Positions 16,222-23,654 of a stretch of DNA of 42,453 nt are shown piece by piece. Below the pieces are notes generated by a model. It did no database searches. It had not been told where the DNA came from and saw only the letters and a program-made list of their open reading frames with translations. This DNA is from CAZSXS01 sp964611385 (GTDB lineage Bacteria > Bacillota > Clostridia > Lachnospirales > CAYPQA01). The stretch is from positions 1-42,453 of the forward strand of contig CAZSXS010000026.1 of the NCBI GenBank assembly GCA_964611385.1, in the 5' to 3' direction. Positions within the stretch are counted from its first letter, which is position 1. The number at the start of each line of letters is the position of its first letter. A program made the translations under genes and the position numbers.

Positions 16222-16977
16222 ATGATAAACATTTTTGCTGGTCATTACGGTAGTGGAAAAAGCACCGTAGTGACCAATTTTGCATATACCAATCCTAGGA
16301 AAACCTTGGTAGTCAATCTGGATATTGTCAATCCTTACTTCGGAACCAGTGATTGCCAGGATTTATTTCAAAAAAAAGGGATTGCTTATGTAGGGCCCAG
16401 TTATGCCAACACCAATGTAGAGGTACCGGCCCTGACGGGTTCTATTAATGCCATTGTAGATGCTGTGGATACAGATGTGTTTGTGGATGTTGGTGGGGAC
16501 GATGTGGGTGCTTTGGCCCTTGGACGGCTCAGCACTGCTTTACAGCGCCTTTCCGGCGGCTACAAGCTGTATCTTGTGATCAACAAGTACCGCCCCCTCT
16601 CTGCTAAGACCGAGGACTTATGTGCCATTGCCGAAGAGATTAAAGAGGCCTGCCGTCTTCAGTTCACTGCCTTGATCAACAATTCGAATTTAGGTGAAAG
16701 CACGACAGTGGAGGATATTTGTGGATCATTTGTTTATGCCAGAAGAGCCTCTCAGGCTTTGGGTTTGCCTGTGGCTTACACAACCGTTTGGAGTTCTCTT
16801 TGGGAGGCACAGCGCAAGGCCATCTGCGCACAGGCAACAGAAGCATTAGGAAAACCTAAAAAATGGACAATTAATCCGGTTGTGAATCCTCTTGGCACAG
16901 AATGCCCTTGGATGGGGCAGTTCCTTCCGGTTTTTTTGAATCCAAATAAATATATGAATGGAGGAGCTACTTCGTAG
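16222..16977 (+). CDS. ParA/MinD-like P-loop ATPase in the 2-oxoacid oxidoreductase operon
   Basis: This 251-residue nucleotide-binding protein has a Walker A at residues 7-15 (GHYGSGKST), a strand ending VVNLDIVNPYF, an acidic Walker B-like strand VFVDVGGDDVG and a late VINKYRP segment resembling the base-specificity region of SIMIBI GTPases/ATPases. It lacks the second lysine of classic deviant Walker motifs (KGG-GKT). It lies between the ligase and ferredoxin genes with short gaps, so it belongs to the operon. Related SIMIBI proteins insert metals or iron-sulfur clusters, so a maturation role for the iron-sulfur enzyme is plausible but unproven. Confidence 0.82.
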   Translation: MINIFAGHYGSGKSTVVTNFAYTNPRKTLVVNLDIVNPYFGTSDCQDLFQKKGIAYVGPSYANTNVEVPALTGSINAIVDAVDTDVFVDVGGDDVGALALGRLSTALQRLSGGYKLYLVINKYRPLSAKTEDLCAIAEEIKEACRLQFTALINNSNLGESTTVEDICGSFVYARRASQALGLPVAYTTVWSSLWEAQRKAICAQATEALGKPKKWTINPVVNPLGTECPWMGQFLPVFLNPNKYMNGGATS

Positions 16978-16985
16978 CGTAAAAT

Positions 16986-17192
16986 ATGGCTCATATAATT
17001 GTAGATGAAAATGCCTGTAAGGGTTGTATGCTATGCACCACCGCTTGTCCGAAAAAATTGATTTCCATGTCGGAGCAGCTGAACGCCAAGGGCTTCAAGC
17101 CTGCAAGCCTGGGTTCTAACGCTTCCCAATGTACCGGTTGCGGACTCTGCCGCACCCTATGCCCAGATCTTTGTATCACAGTAGAGAAATAA
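16986..17192 (+). CDS. Ferredoxin-type subunit with two 4Fe-4S clusters (delta subunit)
   Basis: This 68-residue protein has two four-cysteine motifs: C11-x2-C14-x2-C17-x3-C21-P and C49-x2-C52-x2-C55-x3-C59-P. It is the electron-transfer delta subunit that accompanies separate alpha, beta and gamma subunits in VOR/KOR-type enzymes. There is no good ribosome binding site right before the ATG; GGAGGAG lies over 15 bases upstream, inside the end of the ATPase gene, so translation is probably coupled. The next gene starts 18 bases later. Confidence 0.92.
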   Translation: MAHIIVDENACKGCMLCTTACPKKLISMSEQLNAKGFKPASLGSNASQCTGCGLCRTLCPDLCITVEK

Positions 17193-17210
17193 AAATTCAG
17201 GAGGTAAACC

Positions 17211-18299
17211 ATGGCTGAAAAAGCATTGCTAAAAGGAAATGAAGCGATTGCCGAAAGTGCAATCAGAGCGGGCTGTCGGCATTTCTTCGGCTATCCCATC
17301 ACCCCGCAGACCGAGCTGGCTGCTTACATGGCGAAGAGAATGCCGAAGGTAGGCGGAACTTTTTTACAGGCAGAAAGTGAAATTGCAGCTGTTAACATGG
17401 TAATTGGTGCTGCTGCCGCCGGAAAAAGGACGATGACCTCAAGCTCCAGTCCCGGTATCGCCTTGAAATCAGAGGGGATTAGTTATCTGATTGGTTGTGA
17501 TTTACCTGCGGTGATCGTCAATATTCAACGGGGCGGACCCGGACTGGGTGGTATTCAACCCTCGCAGGCAGACTACAATCTGGCTACCAAGGGTGCCGGA
17601 CACGGCGATGCGCATCTTTGCGTCCTTGCTCCCTGTAATATTCAGGAGATGGTGGATCTGACCGCTCGGGCCTTTGACCTGGCTGATCGCTACCGTATGC
17701 CAGTGATGATACTGGGAGACGGAGCCTTGGGACAGATGATGGAGCCAGTTGTTTTTAAGGACGGAGATGATCCGAACACGGCTGTAAGCGGAACAGAAAT
17801 TAAAAAGCCCTGGGCTGTGGGTCAGAAAAATGGTAGGCAGATTGTCAACTCCTTATACATAGAGCCGGAAGATTTGGAACGCCTTAACATTGAGCGCTTC
17901 AAAAAATACGAGCAGATCGAGAAAAATGAAACCCTGTATGAAGAGTACCTGACGGAGGATGCGGACATTGTTTTAGTGGCTTACGGGATTGCAGCTCGGA
18001 TTTCTAAAACCGTTGTCAACATGGCAAGGGGACTGGGGATCAAAGCGGGTTTGTTCCGTCCTGTGAGCCTCTGGCCCTTCCCAAGTAAAGAATTAATGAA
18101 GCTGGCAGATAAGGCAAAGCACTTTGTTTCGGTTGAGTTGAGCATGGGGCAGATGATCCATGATGTGCGTCTGGCCATTGCTTGCAAGCGGCCAGTTGAC
18201 TTCTGTGGACGCACAGGCGGTATGCTGCCTTCTCCTTCGGAAGTTTTGGAGAAGCTGAAGAGCATTCACGAAAATATGAACAGAGAACAGGAGGTTTAA
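17211..18299 (+). CDS. vorB: 2-oxoacid:ferredoxin oxidoreductase, alpha subunit (VorB type)
   Basis: This 362-residue subunit carries the pyrimidine-binding and transketolase C-terminal domains of a thiamine pyrophosphate enzyme that oxidatively decarboxylates a 2-oxoacid to acyl-CoA and reduced ferredoxin, or runs in reverse. Family blocks are GNEAIAESAIRAGCRHFFGY, PITPQTELAAYMA, QAESEIAAVNMVIGA and TMTSSSSPGIALKSEGI. The GGIQPSQADYN block fits the VorB/KorA group rather than pyruvate oxidoreductase. AGGAGG precedes the ATG. Branched-chain and aryl 2-oxoacids are both possible substrates; sequence alone does not decide. Confidence 0.93.
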   Translation: MAEKALLKGNEAIAESAIRAGCRHFFGYPITPQTELAAYMAKRMPKVGGTFLQAESEIAAVNMVIGAAAAGKRTMTSSSSPGIALKSEGISYLIGCDLPAVIVNIQRGGPGLGGIQPSQADYNLATKGAGHGDAHLCVLAPCNIQEMVDLTARAFDLADRYRMPVMILGDGALGQMMEPVVFKDGDDPNTAVSGTEIKKPWAVGQKNGRQIVNSLYIEPEDLERLNIERFKKYEQIEKNETLYEEYLTEDADIVLVAYGIAARISKTVVNMARGLGIKAGLFRPVSLWPFPSKELMKLADKAKHFVSVELSMGQMIHDVRLAIACKRPVDFCGRTGGMLPSPSEVLEKLKSIHENMNREQEV

Positions 18300-18301
18300 G
18301 C

Positions 18302-19072
18302 ATGAGAACAAAAGGTTTAACGGAAAAACCCTTTCACTATTGCCCCGGCTGTACCCACGGTATTGCACACCGTCTTGTAGCCGAGGCTCTAACGGAGCTT
18401 GAACTCCTGGATTCGGCTGTGGGTATTGCCCCAGTAGGCTGTGCAGTTTTCGCGTATAATTACTTTGACTGTGACATGGTTCAGGCTGCTCATGGTCGGG
18501 CACCGGCTGTAGCTACTGGTGTCAAACGAGCCTTACCGGAGTCCTGCGTCTTTACCTATCAGGGGGATGGTGATTTGGCGGCTATCGGTACGGCGGAAAC
18601 CATTCATGCGGCTGCTCGAGGCGAGAATATTACCATTATCTTCATTAACAATGCCATATATGGAATGACCGGAGGGCAAATGGCTCCCACCACGCTACCC
18701 TCCCAGATTACCCAAACTTCCCCCTACGGACGAGATACCAAGAGCGCTGGCTTCCCATTAAAGGTCTGTGAGATGATGGCTACCATAGATGGAGTTGCTT
18801 ATGCCGAGCGGGCTTCCTTGGATACGGTCAAGAATATTAACAATGCTAAGAAGGCCATCAAAAAAGCCTTTCGACTTCAAAAAGAAGGAAAAGGCTTTAG
18901 CTTAGTTGAGTTAATTTCTACCTGTCCCACCAACTGGGGCCTTTCTCCTGTGGAAAGTCTGGACTGGCTGCGGAAAAATATGTTGCCTTATTACCCATTA
19001 GGGGTTTATAAGGATATTGAGGCAAAGGAAGCAGCTAGCGGCAACAGTGAAAACGCGGAGGTGGGAAAATGA
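18302..19072 (+). CDS. 2-oxoacid:ferredoxin oxidoreductase, beta subunit (TPP-binding)
   Basis: This 256-residue subunit has HYCPGCTHG near residue 14, with cluster-ligand cysteines typical of the beta subunit, and the thiamine pyrophosphate motif starting GDGDLAAIGT and ending near INN (about residues 91-121). The MTGGQMAPTT loop is also diagnostic of KorB/VorA-type subunits. It starts 2 bases after the alpha stop and its stop overlaps the gamma start (ATGA), so the subunits are co-translated. A short Ala/Glu/Asn/Ser-rich tail follows the core. Confidence 0.93.
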   Translation: MRTKGLTEKPFHYCPGCTHGIAHRLVAEALTELELLDSAVGIAPVGCAVFAYNYFDCDMVQAAHGRAPAVATGVKRALPESCVFTYQGDGDLAAIGTAETIHAAARGENITIIFINNAIYGMTGGQMAPTTLPSQITQTSPYGRDTKSAGFPLKVCEMMATIDGVAYAERASLDTVKNINNAKKAIKKAFRLQKEGKGFSLVELISTCPTNWGLSPVESLDWLRKNMLPYYPLGVYKDIEAKEAASGNSENAEVGK

Positions 19073-19626
19073 GCGGAGTTCAGACAACAAAGGACTTGGG
19101 AACCAAGCAGATTCTCTTTGCTGGATTTGGTGGACAAGGGATCCTTTTTGCTGGTAAGCTTCTGGCCTACTGGGGGATGTTGAATGAAAAAGAAGTATCC
19201 TGGCTTCCCTCCTATGGGCCAGAAATGCGCGGCGGCACTGCCAATTGCAGTATTATTATTGCGGATGAATCTATTGGCTCTCCCTTGATTCAGAATCCTG
19301 ACATCTTGGTCGCTATGAATGGGCCTTCTCTGGACAAGTTTGAGCAGGCGGTGGATGAACAGGGCTTGATTATTGTGGACAGCTCCTTGATTGCACGAAA
19401 GGTTTCGTCCAAGGCTAAGGCCTTTTACATACCAGCAACCCAGATTGCTACTGAAAACAAGATGCCTAAATTGGCCAATGTCATCATCAGCGGTCTTTTG
19501 CTTCGTGAGTTGGGCGTGGAGCATGTGGAAAGCTTGCGGCCTACCATACTGAAATGCGTACCCGGTAGCAAGGAAGCGATGATTGAAATGAATATGAAGG
19601 CTTTGCAGTTGGGTTTTGAGTTTTAG
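19069..19626 (+). CDS. 2-oxoacid:ferredoxin oxidoreductase, gamma subunit
   Basis: This 185-residue protein has the gamma-domain signature FAGFGGQGILFAGKLLAYWG (about residues 17-36) and SYGPEMRGGTANC, both hallmarks of the CoA-interacting gamma subunit of 2-oxoacid:ferredoxin oxidoreductases. It overlaps the beta gene by 4 bases and is the last gene of the operon, closed by a strong terminator 5 bases on. Confidence 0.94.
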   Translation: MSGVQTTKDLGTKQILFAGFGGQGILFAGKLLAYWGMLNEKEVSWLPSYGPEMRGGTANCSIIIADESIGSPLIQNPDILVAMNGPSLDKFEQAVDEQGLIIVDSSLIARKVSSKAKAFYIPATQIATENKMPKLANVIISGLLLRELGVEHVESLRPTILKCVPGSKEAMIEMNMKALQLGFEF

Positions 19627-19631
19627 TTCAC

Positions 19632-19672
19632 AAAAAGCCCCCCTGGATCTGAAAAGATCTGGGGGGCTTTTT
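19632..19672 (+). terminator. Strong terminator of the 2-oxoacid oxidoreductase operon
   Basis: AAAAAGCCCCCC, TGGATCT, a GAAA-type loop, AGATCT and GGGGGGCTTTTT form a GC-rich stem with a U-run, immediately after the gamma-subunit stop. The rest of the gap to 19801 shows nothing further. Confidence 0.95.
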
Positions 19673-19801
19673 GCGTGGCTGAGTTTTCGGTGGGCGAATG
19701 AGGCATAGCTTTTTCATTGCTTCGAGTCTATATTGATAAAGATATCACATGAGTTCAAGCAGCAGCACTCCTGCGAATGGAGAACATTATTGATCTCAGC
19801 A

Positions 19802-20683
19802 TTATTGCTTTTGGTACGCAAGTTTCTCAATTTCCTCTGGTTTCAAGCCAGTGGCCTGTGAAATTTGGGGTATCGGTAATTTAAGGGTTAAAAGGTTACG
19901 GGCTATGCTTTCTTTTTCTTCTTTCTTGCCTTCCAATCTGCCTTCCATTCTACCCTTTTTAAGTGCGAACTTCGTTCGGGCATTTTCATCTCTAATGGCC
20001 TTTAGCCTTTCTTCATATAATAGCTGTGCCTCTTCACTTTGGCTTAAGCGTTTTAATTCTGCATAAGCTTTGTTAATAGCAGGATTCTTTTCAGCAAGCA
20101 TTTCAAATTCCTCCTCTTGTTCAGCTTTTAGGAACTGAAGCCATTCATATTTTTTCGTATCATCCGTAATCTGCGGTATCTTTTTCAATTCTAGTGTATT
20201 AATTTCCACAATGTCGGTAAATAATACGTCGGTGTTTTTGTCATACAAACGAAACACATGGTGGTATGCCGGACTTCCCTTGATCATATCAAAATCAGCA
20301 ATTACGATACTTATGGTCTTTTGGAGAATGTCATAGTCGTCACCGGATTTGATTTGAGTTACCAGCATTTTGGAATTATAGTATGTGACTCTTTCTACCA
20401 TTTCCTCTAGCTCCAAGACTTGTATTTCTATGTGGATCACTTTGTTACTTCTGGTAGTTAACTTAACATCCACTATCCCCAGCTTATCATTAATGGTTTC
20501 TCTTTTTAGTTGAGGGTCTACAACTGTTATAAAAACATATTCGTCCTCTGGTAAGTCAAGCACAGATTTGAGGAAATCAATTAGTATGTCACTATTTCTT
20601 TTGTCCCCAAATAAAAGTTTAAATATAACGTCCATTTTAGGAAGTAGGATTCTATTTGCAGAAGTGACTTTTTTCTTGGTCAT
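19802..20683 (-). CDS. Rpn family recombination-promoting nuclease / PD-(D/E)XK transposase-like
   Basis: This 293-residue protein opens with MDVIFKLLFGDKRNSDILIDFL, the hallmark of the PD-(D/E)XK transposase-like (Rpn, PF12784) family. The nuclease core is visible as GIVDVKLTTRS followed by HIEIQV (D...ExQ), near residues 70-90. The C-terminus has a KKGRMEGRLEGKKE-type charged repeat and LKLPIPQISQATGL, as in many relatives. These proteins promote DNA exchange in vivo and vary greatly between genomes. It stands alone and is divergent from the riboswitch-controlled transporter, with a repeat copy 26 bases upstream of its start. Confidence 0.9.
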   Translation of the reverse strand: MTKKKVTSANRILLPKMDVIFKLLFGDKRNSDILIDFLKSVLDLPEDEYVFITVVDPQLKRETINDKLGIVDVKLTTRSNKVIHIEIQVLELEEMVERVTYYNSKMLVTQIKSGDDYDILQKTISIVIADFDMIKGSPAYHHVFRLYDKNTDVLFTDIVEINTLELKKIPQITDDTKKYEWLQFLKAEQEEEFEMLAEKNPAINKAYAELKRLSQSEEAQLLYEERLKAIRDENARTKFALKKGRMEGRLEGKKEEKESIARNLLTLKLPIPQISQATGLKPEEIEKLAYQKQ

Positions 20684-20708
20684 GTACTCACACCCTTTCC
20701 ACTGATCC

Positions 20709-20810
20709 TATGCTCAGCCTCTTAAATATTTACCAAGCTACTATCATTCAACATGGATAAATTCTATTGCTTTGGACGGTGGCTTTGCAAAGCTAAACGT
20801 GACTGAGTAT
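20709..20810 (+). repeat. Four-copy intergenic repeat, copy B
   Basis: The element runs from TATGCTCAGCCT through TTTACCAAG, ATCATTCAA, GATAAATTCTATTG, GGCTTTGCAAAGCTAA to GTGACTGAGTA. Its ends are complementary (ACTCAG/CTGAGT type) and GCTTTGCAAAGC is an internal palindrome. Copies C (36284) and D (38616) share the same blocks in the same order. Relative to the nuclease gene on the minus strand it occupies the 5' leader. Confidence 0.75.
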
Positions 20811-20935
20811 GAATATTTACCACATTATAACATATCCAGTTAAATTTGTAATGTTAAATGAGGAAATATCTAGGAAATGCAATGCTCTCCCTTTTAATAG
20901 ACAAAAAAAGCTCTCAATTTTGTATCAAAAAATCA

Positions 20936-20963
20936 TTGCCAAAAACAAAGGAATTGTATATAC
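20936..20963 (+). promoter_or_regulatory. Promoter ahead of the NiCo riboswitch
   Basis: TTGCCA at 20936-20941, a 16-base spacer and TATACT at 20958-20963 form a plausible vegetative promoter. The transcript would begin right at the 5' edge of the riboswitch. Confidence 0.6.
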
Positions 20964-20975
20964 TATTAGCATAAG

Positions 20976-21086
20976 AATCTGAGCAGGCGATGAATACTTT
21001 TATTCATGGGGCTGGGCTGTAAAATTGGCAGCAGGTGAACAATGAAGCATCTGTGGGACAGTAATGTTCCACGGGTGCTTTTTTTG
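20976..21086 (+). ncRNA. NiCo (czcD) riboswitch with intrinsic terminator
   Basis: The segment contains the conserved series GAGCAGGCGATGAATAC, GGGCTGGGCTG, GGCAGCAGGTGAACAATGAAG and CTGTGGGACAGTAATGTTCC, which I recognise as the NiCo (czcD) riboswitch pattern that senses Ni2+/Co2+. Its 3' part forms the terminator itself: AAGCA...GTGGGAC / GTTCCAC...TGCTT followed by seven Ts (about 21045-21086). Metal binding is expected to prevent termination. It sits 34 bases upstream of a cation diffusion facilitator gene, the classical target, which strongly supports the call. Confidence 0.85.
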
Positions 21087-21119
21087 TATAAAAAAATTGG
21101 TGAATTTTAGGAGGTTCCT

Positions 21120-22031
21120 ATGGAAAATCAAACGCAGAAAAGTATTGCCCTACGTGTCTCTGTAAAAAGTATTGTCGTAAACACCGCACTAACCGCTTTT
21201 AAGCTTCTGGCAGGATATCTGGCAGGTTCGGTAGCCATGATTTCTGATGCCGTCCATTCAGCCTCCGATGTGTTCAGTACGGTTGTTGTCATGGTTGGTG
21301 TTAGTATCTCGGGCAAGAAGGCCGACAAGGAACATCCCTACGGTCATGAGAGAATGGAATGTGTGGCCGCCATCCTTTTGGCTGTGATTCTGTGTGCTAC
21401 AGGGGTTGGCATCGGCTATACAGCCGTGATGAAGATCGCATTTGGTATGAAAGAAGACTTACAGATTCCTGGCTTGTTCGCCCTTTTTGCCTCCATCGTT
21501 TCCATCGGTGTCAAGGAATGGATGTACTGGTTTACCCGTAGCGCCGCAAAAAAGATAAACTCAGGCGCACTCATGGCTGATGCTTGGCATCATCGCTCCG
21601 ATGCCCTGTCGTCGGTGGGAAGCCTAGTCGGTATTGTTGGGGCAAGGCTTGGCTTTCCAATTTTGGATCCACTGGCCTGTGTCGTAATCTGCTTCTTTAT
21701 TTTGAAAGCATCCTATGATATATTTATGGATGCGGTTAACAAAATGACGGATTCATCTTGTGACGAAGAGACCGTAAAGCAAATCAGCGAGCTTGTTCTG
21801 AAACAAAACGGTGTGGAATCCCTAGATGTTATCAAAACAAGGCTTTTTGGTGCTCGAATCTATGTGGATATCGAAATCGGGGCGAACAGCTTGCTGACGC
21901 TGTCCGAGGCCCATCGCATTGCACAGTTGACACATGATGCCATCGAAGAACGATTTAAAACGGTAAAGCATTGTACGGTTCATGTGAACCCGGTAAATTG
22001 TACAGAATTACAAGAAAGCATAGCCATTTGA
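21120..22031 (+). CDS. Cation diffusion facilitator family transporter
   Basis: This 303-residue inner-membrane metal/proton antiporter has a six-helix membrane domain with DAVHSASDV (metal ligands in helix 2), the HPYGHERME loop and DAWHHRSDALSSVGSLVG in helix 5. The cytoplasmic domain ends with the HCTVHVNP metal-binding pattern. AGGAGGTTCCT precedes the ATG. Control by the upstream NiCo riboswitch implies efflux of nickel and/or cobalt under metal excess. The following 140-base gap shows no clear element. Confidence 0.95.
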   Translation: MENQTQKSIALRVSVKSIVVNTALTAFKLLAGYLAGSVAMISDAVHSASDVFSTVVVMVGVSISGKKADKEHPYGHERMECVAAILLAVILCATGVGIGYTAVMKIAFGMKEDLQIPGLFALFASIVSIGVKEWMYWFTRSAAKKINSGALMADAWHHRSDALSSVGSLVGIVGARLGFPILDPLACVVICFFILKASYDIFMDAVNKMTDSSCDEETVKQISELVLKQNGVESLDVIKTRLFGARIYVDIEIGANSLLTLSEAHRIAQLTHDAIEERFKTVKHCTVHVNPVNCTELQESIAI

Positions 22032-22171
22032 AGGACCGGGTTGAGGAAAGAACTAAAAGAAGTAATACCAACAGGATAGCCATGGCAAGCAGAGGCACGC
22101 TGGGTCTTCATGCAAGGTAGTATGCATGGCCACGGGTGAAATAGCTATGGACTGTTGAAAGGAGACTGATT

Positions 22172-23233
22172 ATGAAAGAATACCAAAACGAACTAATTGA
22201 CCTGCTGGAAAAGCTTATTTCCACCGATAGCCCTTGCGGGTATCACCAAAAGATCGTAACGTTACTGAACGATGAACTCAAATCCCTTGGTTTAAAACCC
22301 AAAAACCTAATTAAGGGCGGCGTATCGGTCTGTATCTCCGAGGGACATACCCCAGAGGGAAATTCTGAGGGTAGTACTGGAGGACCACCTCTTGTTCTGT
22401 TCGCACATGTGGATACGTTGGGGGCGGTGGTGCAAAGTATTAAAGCAAACGGGCGAATGAGCCTTTCTCCTCTGGGCGGGCTGAATGCAAACAATATCGA
22501 AACCGAACAAGTTAAGCTCGTCACCCGGGATGGAAAGGAATATGAAGGTACCATCCAAATTGCAAACGCCAGTGTTCACGTGAATGCAAAGGCAAATGAC
22601 CCACGCAAGTTTACCGACACTATTGAACTTGTGCTGGATGAGGATGTCAAGAAGGCGGATGATGTTAAGGCTCTGGGCATACAAAACGGCGACTATGTGT
22701 TGGTGAATCCTCGCTTTACCGTCACCAAAAGCCTATACATTAAAAGCCGCTTCCTAGATGATAAAGCCTCTGTTGCCTGTCTTTTGCTTTTGGCCAGGAT
22801 GGTTTCCCAAGGCAAGGTTAAGCCTACCCGTAAGGTTTACTTAAACTTCACTGTTTATGAGGAGATTGGCCATGGGGCCTCCTGTGGGATACCAGAGGAT
22901 GCTGTCGAGGCGATTGCGGTGGATATGGGCTGCGTAGGGGACAGTGTGTCTTGTACCGAAAAGCAAGTTTCAATTTGCGCAAAGGACAGCGGCGGCCCCT
23001 ATCATTACGAGCTGACCTCCGCACTGATCGAAACGGCTAAAAAGTACAAGATCAACTACGCCGTGGATGTCTATCCCTTTTACGGCTCAGACGTTGAAGC
23101 TTCTTTACGGGCTGGCTATGACTTCAAGCACGCTCTGATTGGCCCTGGGGTTTACGCTTCCCACGGCTACGAACGCACACATATAGATGGGCTTACCAAT
23201 ACCCTCGAACTATTGATTCACTACATCGAATAG
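22172..23233 (+). CDS. M42 family metallopeptidase
   Basis: This 353-residue cytoplasmic aminopeptidase of the M42 (FrvX/TET-like) group has the metal ligands in LFAHVDTLG (about residue 78), FLDDKASVAC with the bridging Asp (about 196), the catalytic/metal pair in VYEEIGHG, VDMGC and the terminal GYERTH. An unusual short Gly/Ser/Glu/Pro insertion (EGHTPEGNSEGSTGGPP) precedes the first metal strand. GAAAGGAGACTG precedes the ATG. It is followed by a strong terminator and has its own 140-base upstream gap. Confidence 0.92.
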   Translation: MKEYQNELIDLLEKLISTDSPCGYHQKIVTLLNDELKSLGLKPKNLIKGGVSVCISEGHTPEGNSEGSTGGPPLVLFAHVDTLGAVVQSIKANGRMSLSPLGGLNANNIETEQVKLVTRDGKEYEGTIQIANASVHVNAKANDPRKFTDTIELVLDEDVKKADDVKALGIQNGDYVLVNPRFTVTKSLYIKSRFLDDKASVACLLLLARMVSQGKVKPTRKVYLNFTVYEEIGHGASCGIPEDAVEAIAVDMGCVGDSVSCTEKQVSICAKDSGGPYHYELTSALIETAKKYKINYAVDVYPFYGSDVEASLRAGYDFKHALIGPGVYASHGYERTHIDGLTNTLELLIHYIE

Positions 23234-23243
23234 CAAAAATACG

Positions 23244-23290
23244 AACGCCAAAAGCACCTCCGGTTACTTGGGGGTGCTTTTGGCGTTTTA
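23244..23290 (+). terminator. Terminator after the M42 peptidase
   Basis: AACGCCAAAAGCACC (23244-23258) pairs perfectly with GGTGCTTTTGGCGTT (23273-23287), followed by TTATC. The A-rich 5' side may allow function in both directions. Confidence 0.9.
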
Positions 23291-23311
23291 TCTGAAATCG
23301 CCGCGTAAATC

Positions 23312-23340
23312 TTGACAAAGCGCACTATTTGTTGTACTCT
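23312..23340 (+). promoter_or_regulatory. Promoter of the ABC-class ATPase transcript
   Basis: TTGACA (23312-23317), a 17-base spacer and TACTCT (23335-23340) form a good vegetative promoter. The resulting transcript would have a leader of about 310 bases before the ATPase gene. Confidence 0.65.
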
Positions 23341-23387
23341 ATATGAAAAGGTTCTGCAAGTCAGAATGATGAAAGGGGATTTTTACA

Positions 23388-23420
23388 ATGAAAACAGCAT
23401 ATGAGGTCGCTTTAATTTAA
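23388..23420 (+). CDS. Candidate 10-residue leader peptide
   Basis: ATG at 23388 follows GAAAGGGGA by 8 bases and opens a frame of ten codons (MKTAYEVALI) ending in TAA. A well-placed ribosome binding site on so short a frame, inside a long leader with a terminator-like hairpin, fits a leader peptide used for ribosome-mediated attenuation. Expression is not shown. Confidence 0.45.
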   Translation: MKTAYEVALI

Positions 23421-23508
23421 ACTTAATAATGGGCGTAATAAAAAGAAGTGGGGGCACTCATGTTTTTTTGTTATGCCGCAAAAAGAGACCTTTTGTGATA
23501 CTATACCT

Positions 23509-23571
23509 ATGGTTAGGCACACTTACGGGTGTGTTATTTTTATGCCCAAAAGCAGCCGCAGAGTATGGTAG
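23509..23571 (+). CDS. Candidate 20-codon leader ORF overlapping the attenuator stem
   Basis: ATG at 23509 opens a 20-codon frame (MVRHTYGCVIFMPKSSRRVW) whose last codons lie inside the 5' arm of the hairpin at 23555. There is no strong ribosome binding site. The overlap would let ribosome position decide whether the hairpin forms, as in attenuators of antibiotic-resistance genes. Confidence 0.35.
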   Translation: MVRHTYGCVIFMPKSSRRVW

Positions 23572-23626
23572 CCGCGTCCTTATATCTTTAAGGGCTTTAA
23601 AAAGGCTACTTTTCTGCGGCCTTTTT
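23555..23626 (+). terminator. Attenuator-like terminator in the ATPase leader
   Basis: GCCGCAGA (23555-23562) pairs with TCTGCGGC (23613-23620), and GTAGCC (23568-23573) with GGCTAC (23604-23609), enclosing an A/T-rich loop. The stem is followed by CTTTTTG, 28 bases before the ATPase start codon. This position, inside the transcript and before the gene, fits a regulated terminator. Confidence 0.65.
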
Positions 23627-23654
23627 GCGCCCAAAACCAAAAGGAGACTATTGA

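Noticed and set aside
20709..20810. The four-copy repeat as a cyclic-di-GMP riboswitch
   Set aside because: The TTGCAAAGC piece recalls part of that class, but the other conserved segments and the tetraloop-receptor arrangement are absent, and the copies are not placed consistently before genes.
22032..22171. A possible structured RNA before the M42 peptidase
   Set aside because: Only short, mutually exclusive pairings such as GCCATGG/GCATGGC are visible, and no known motif fits.
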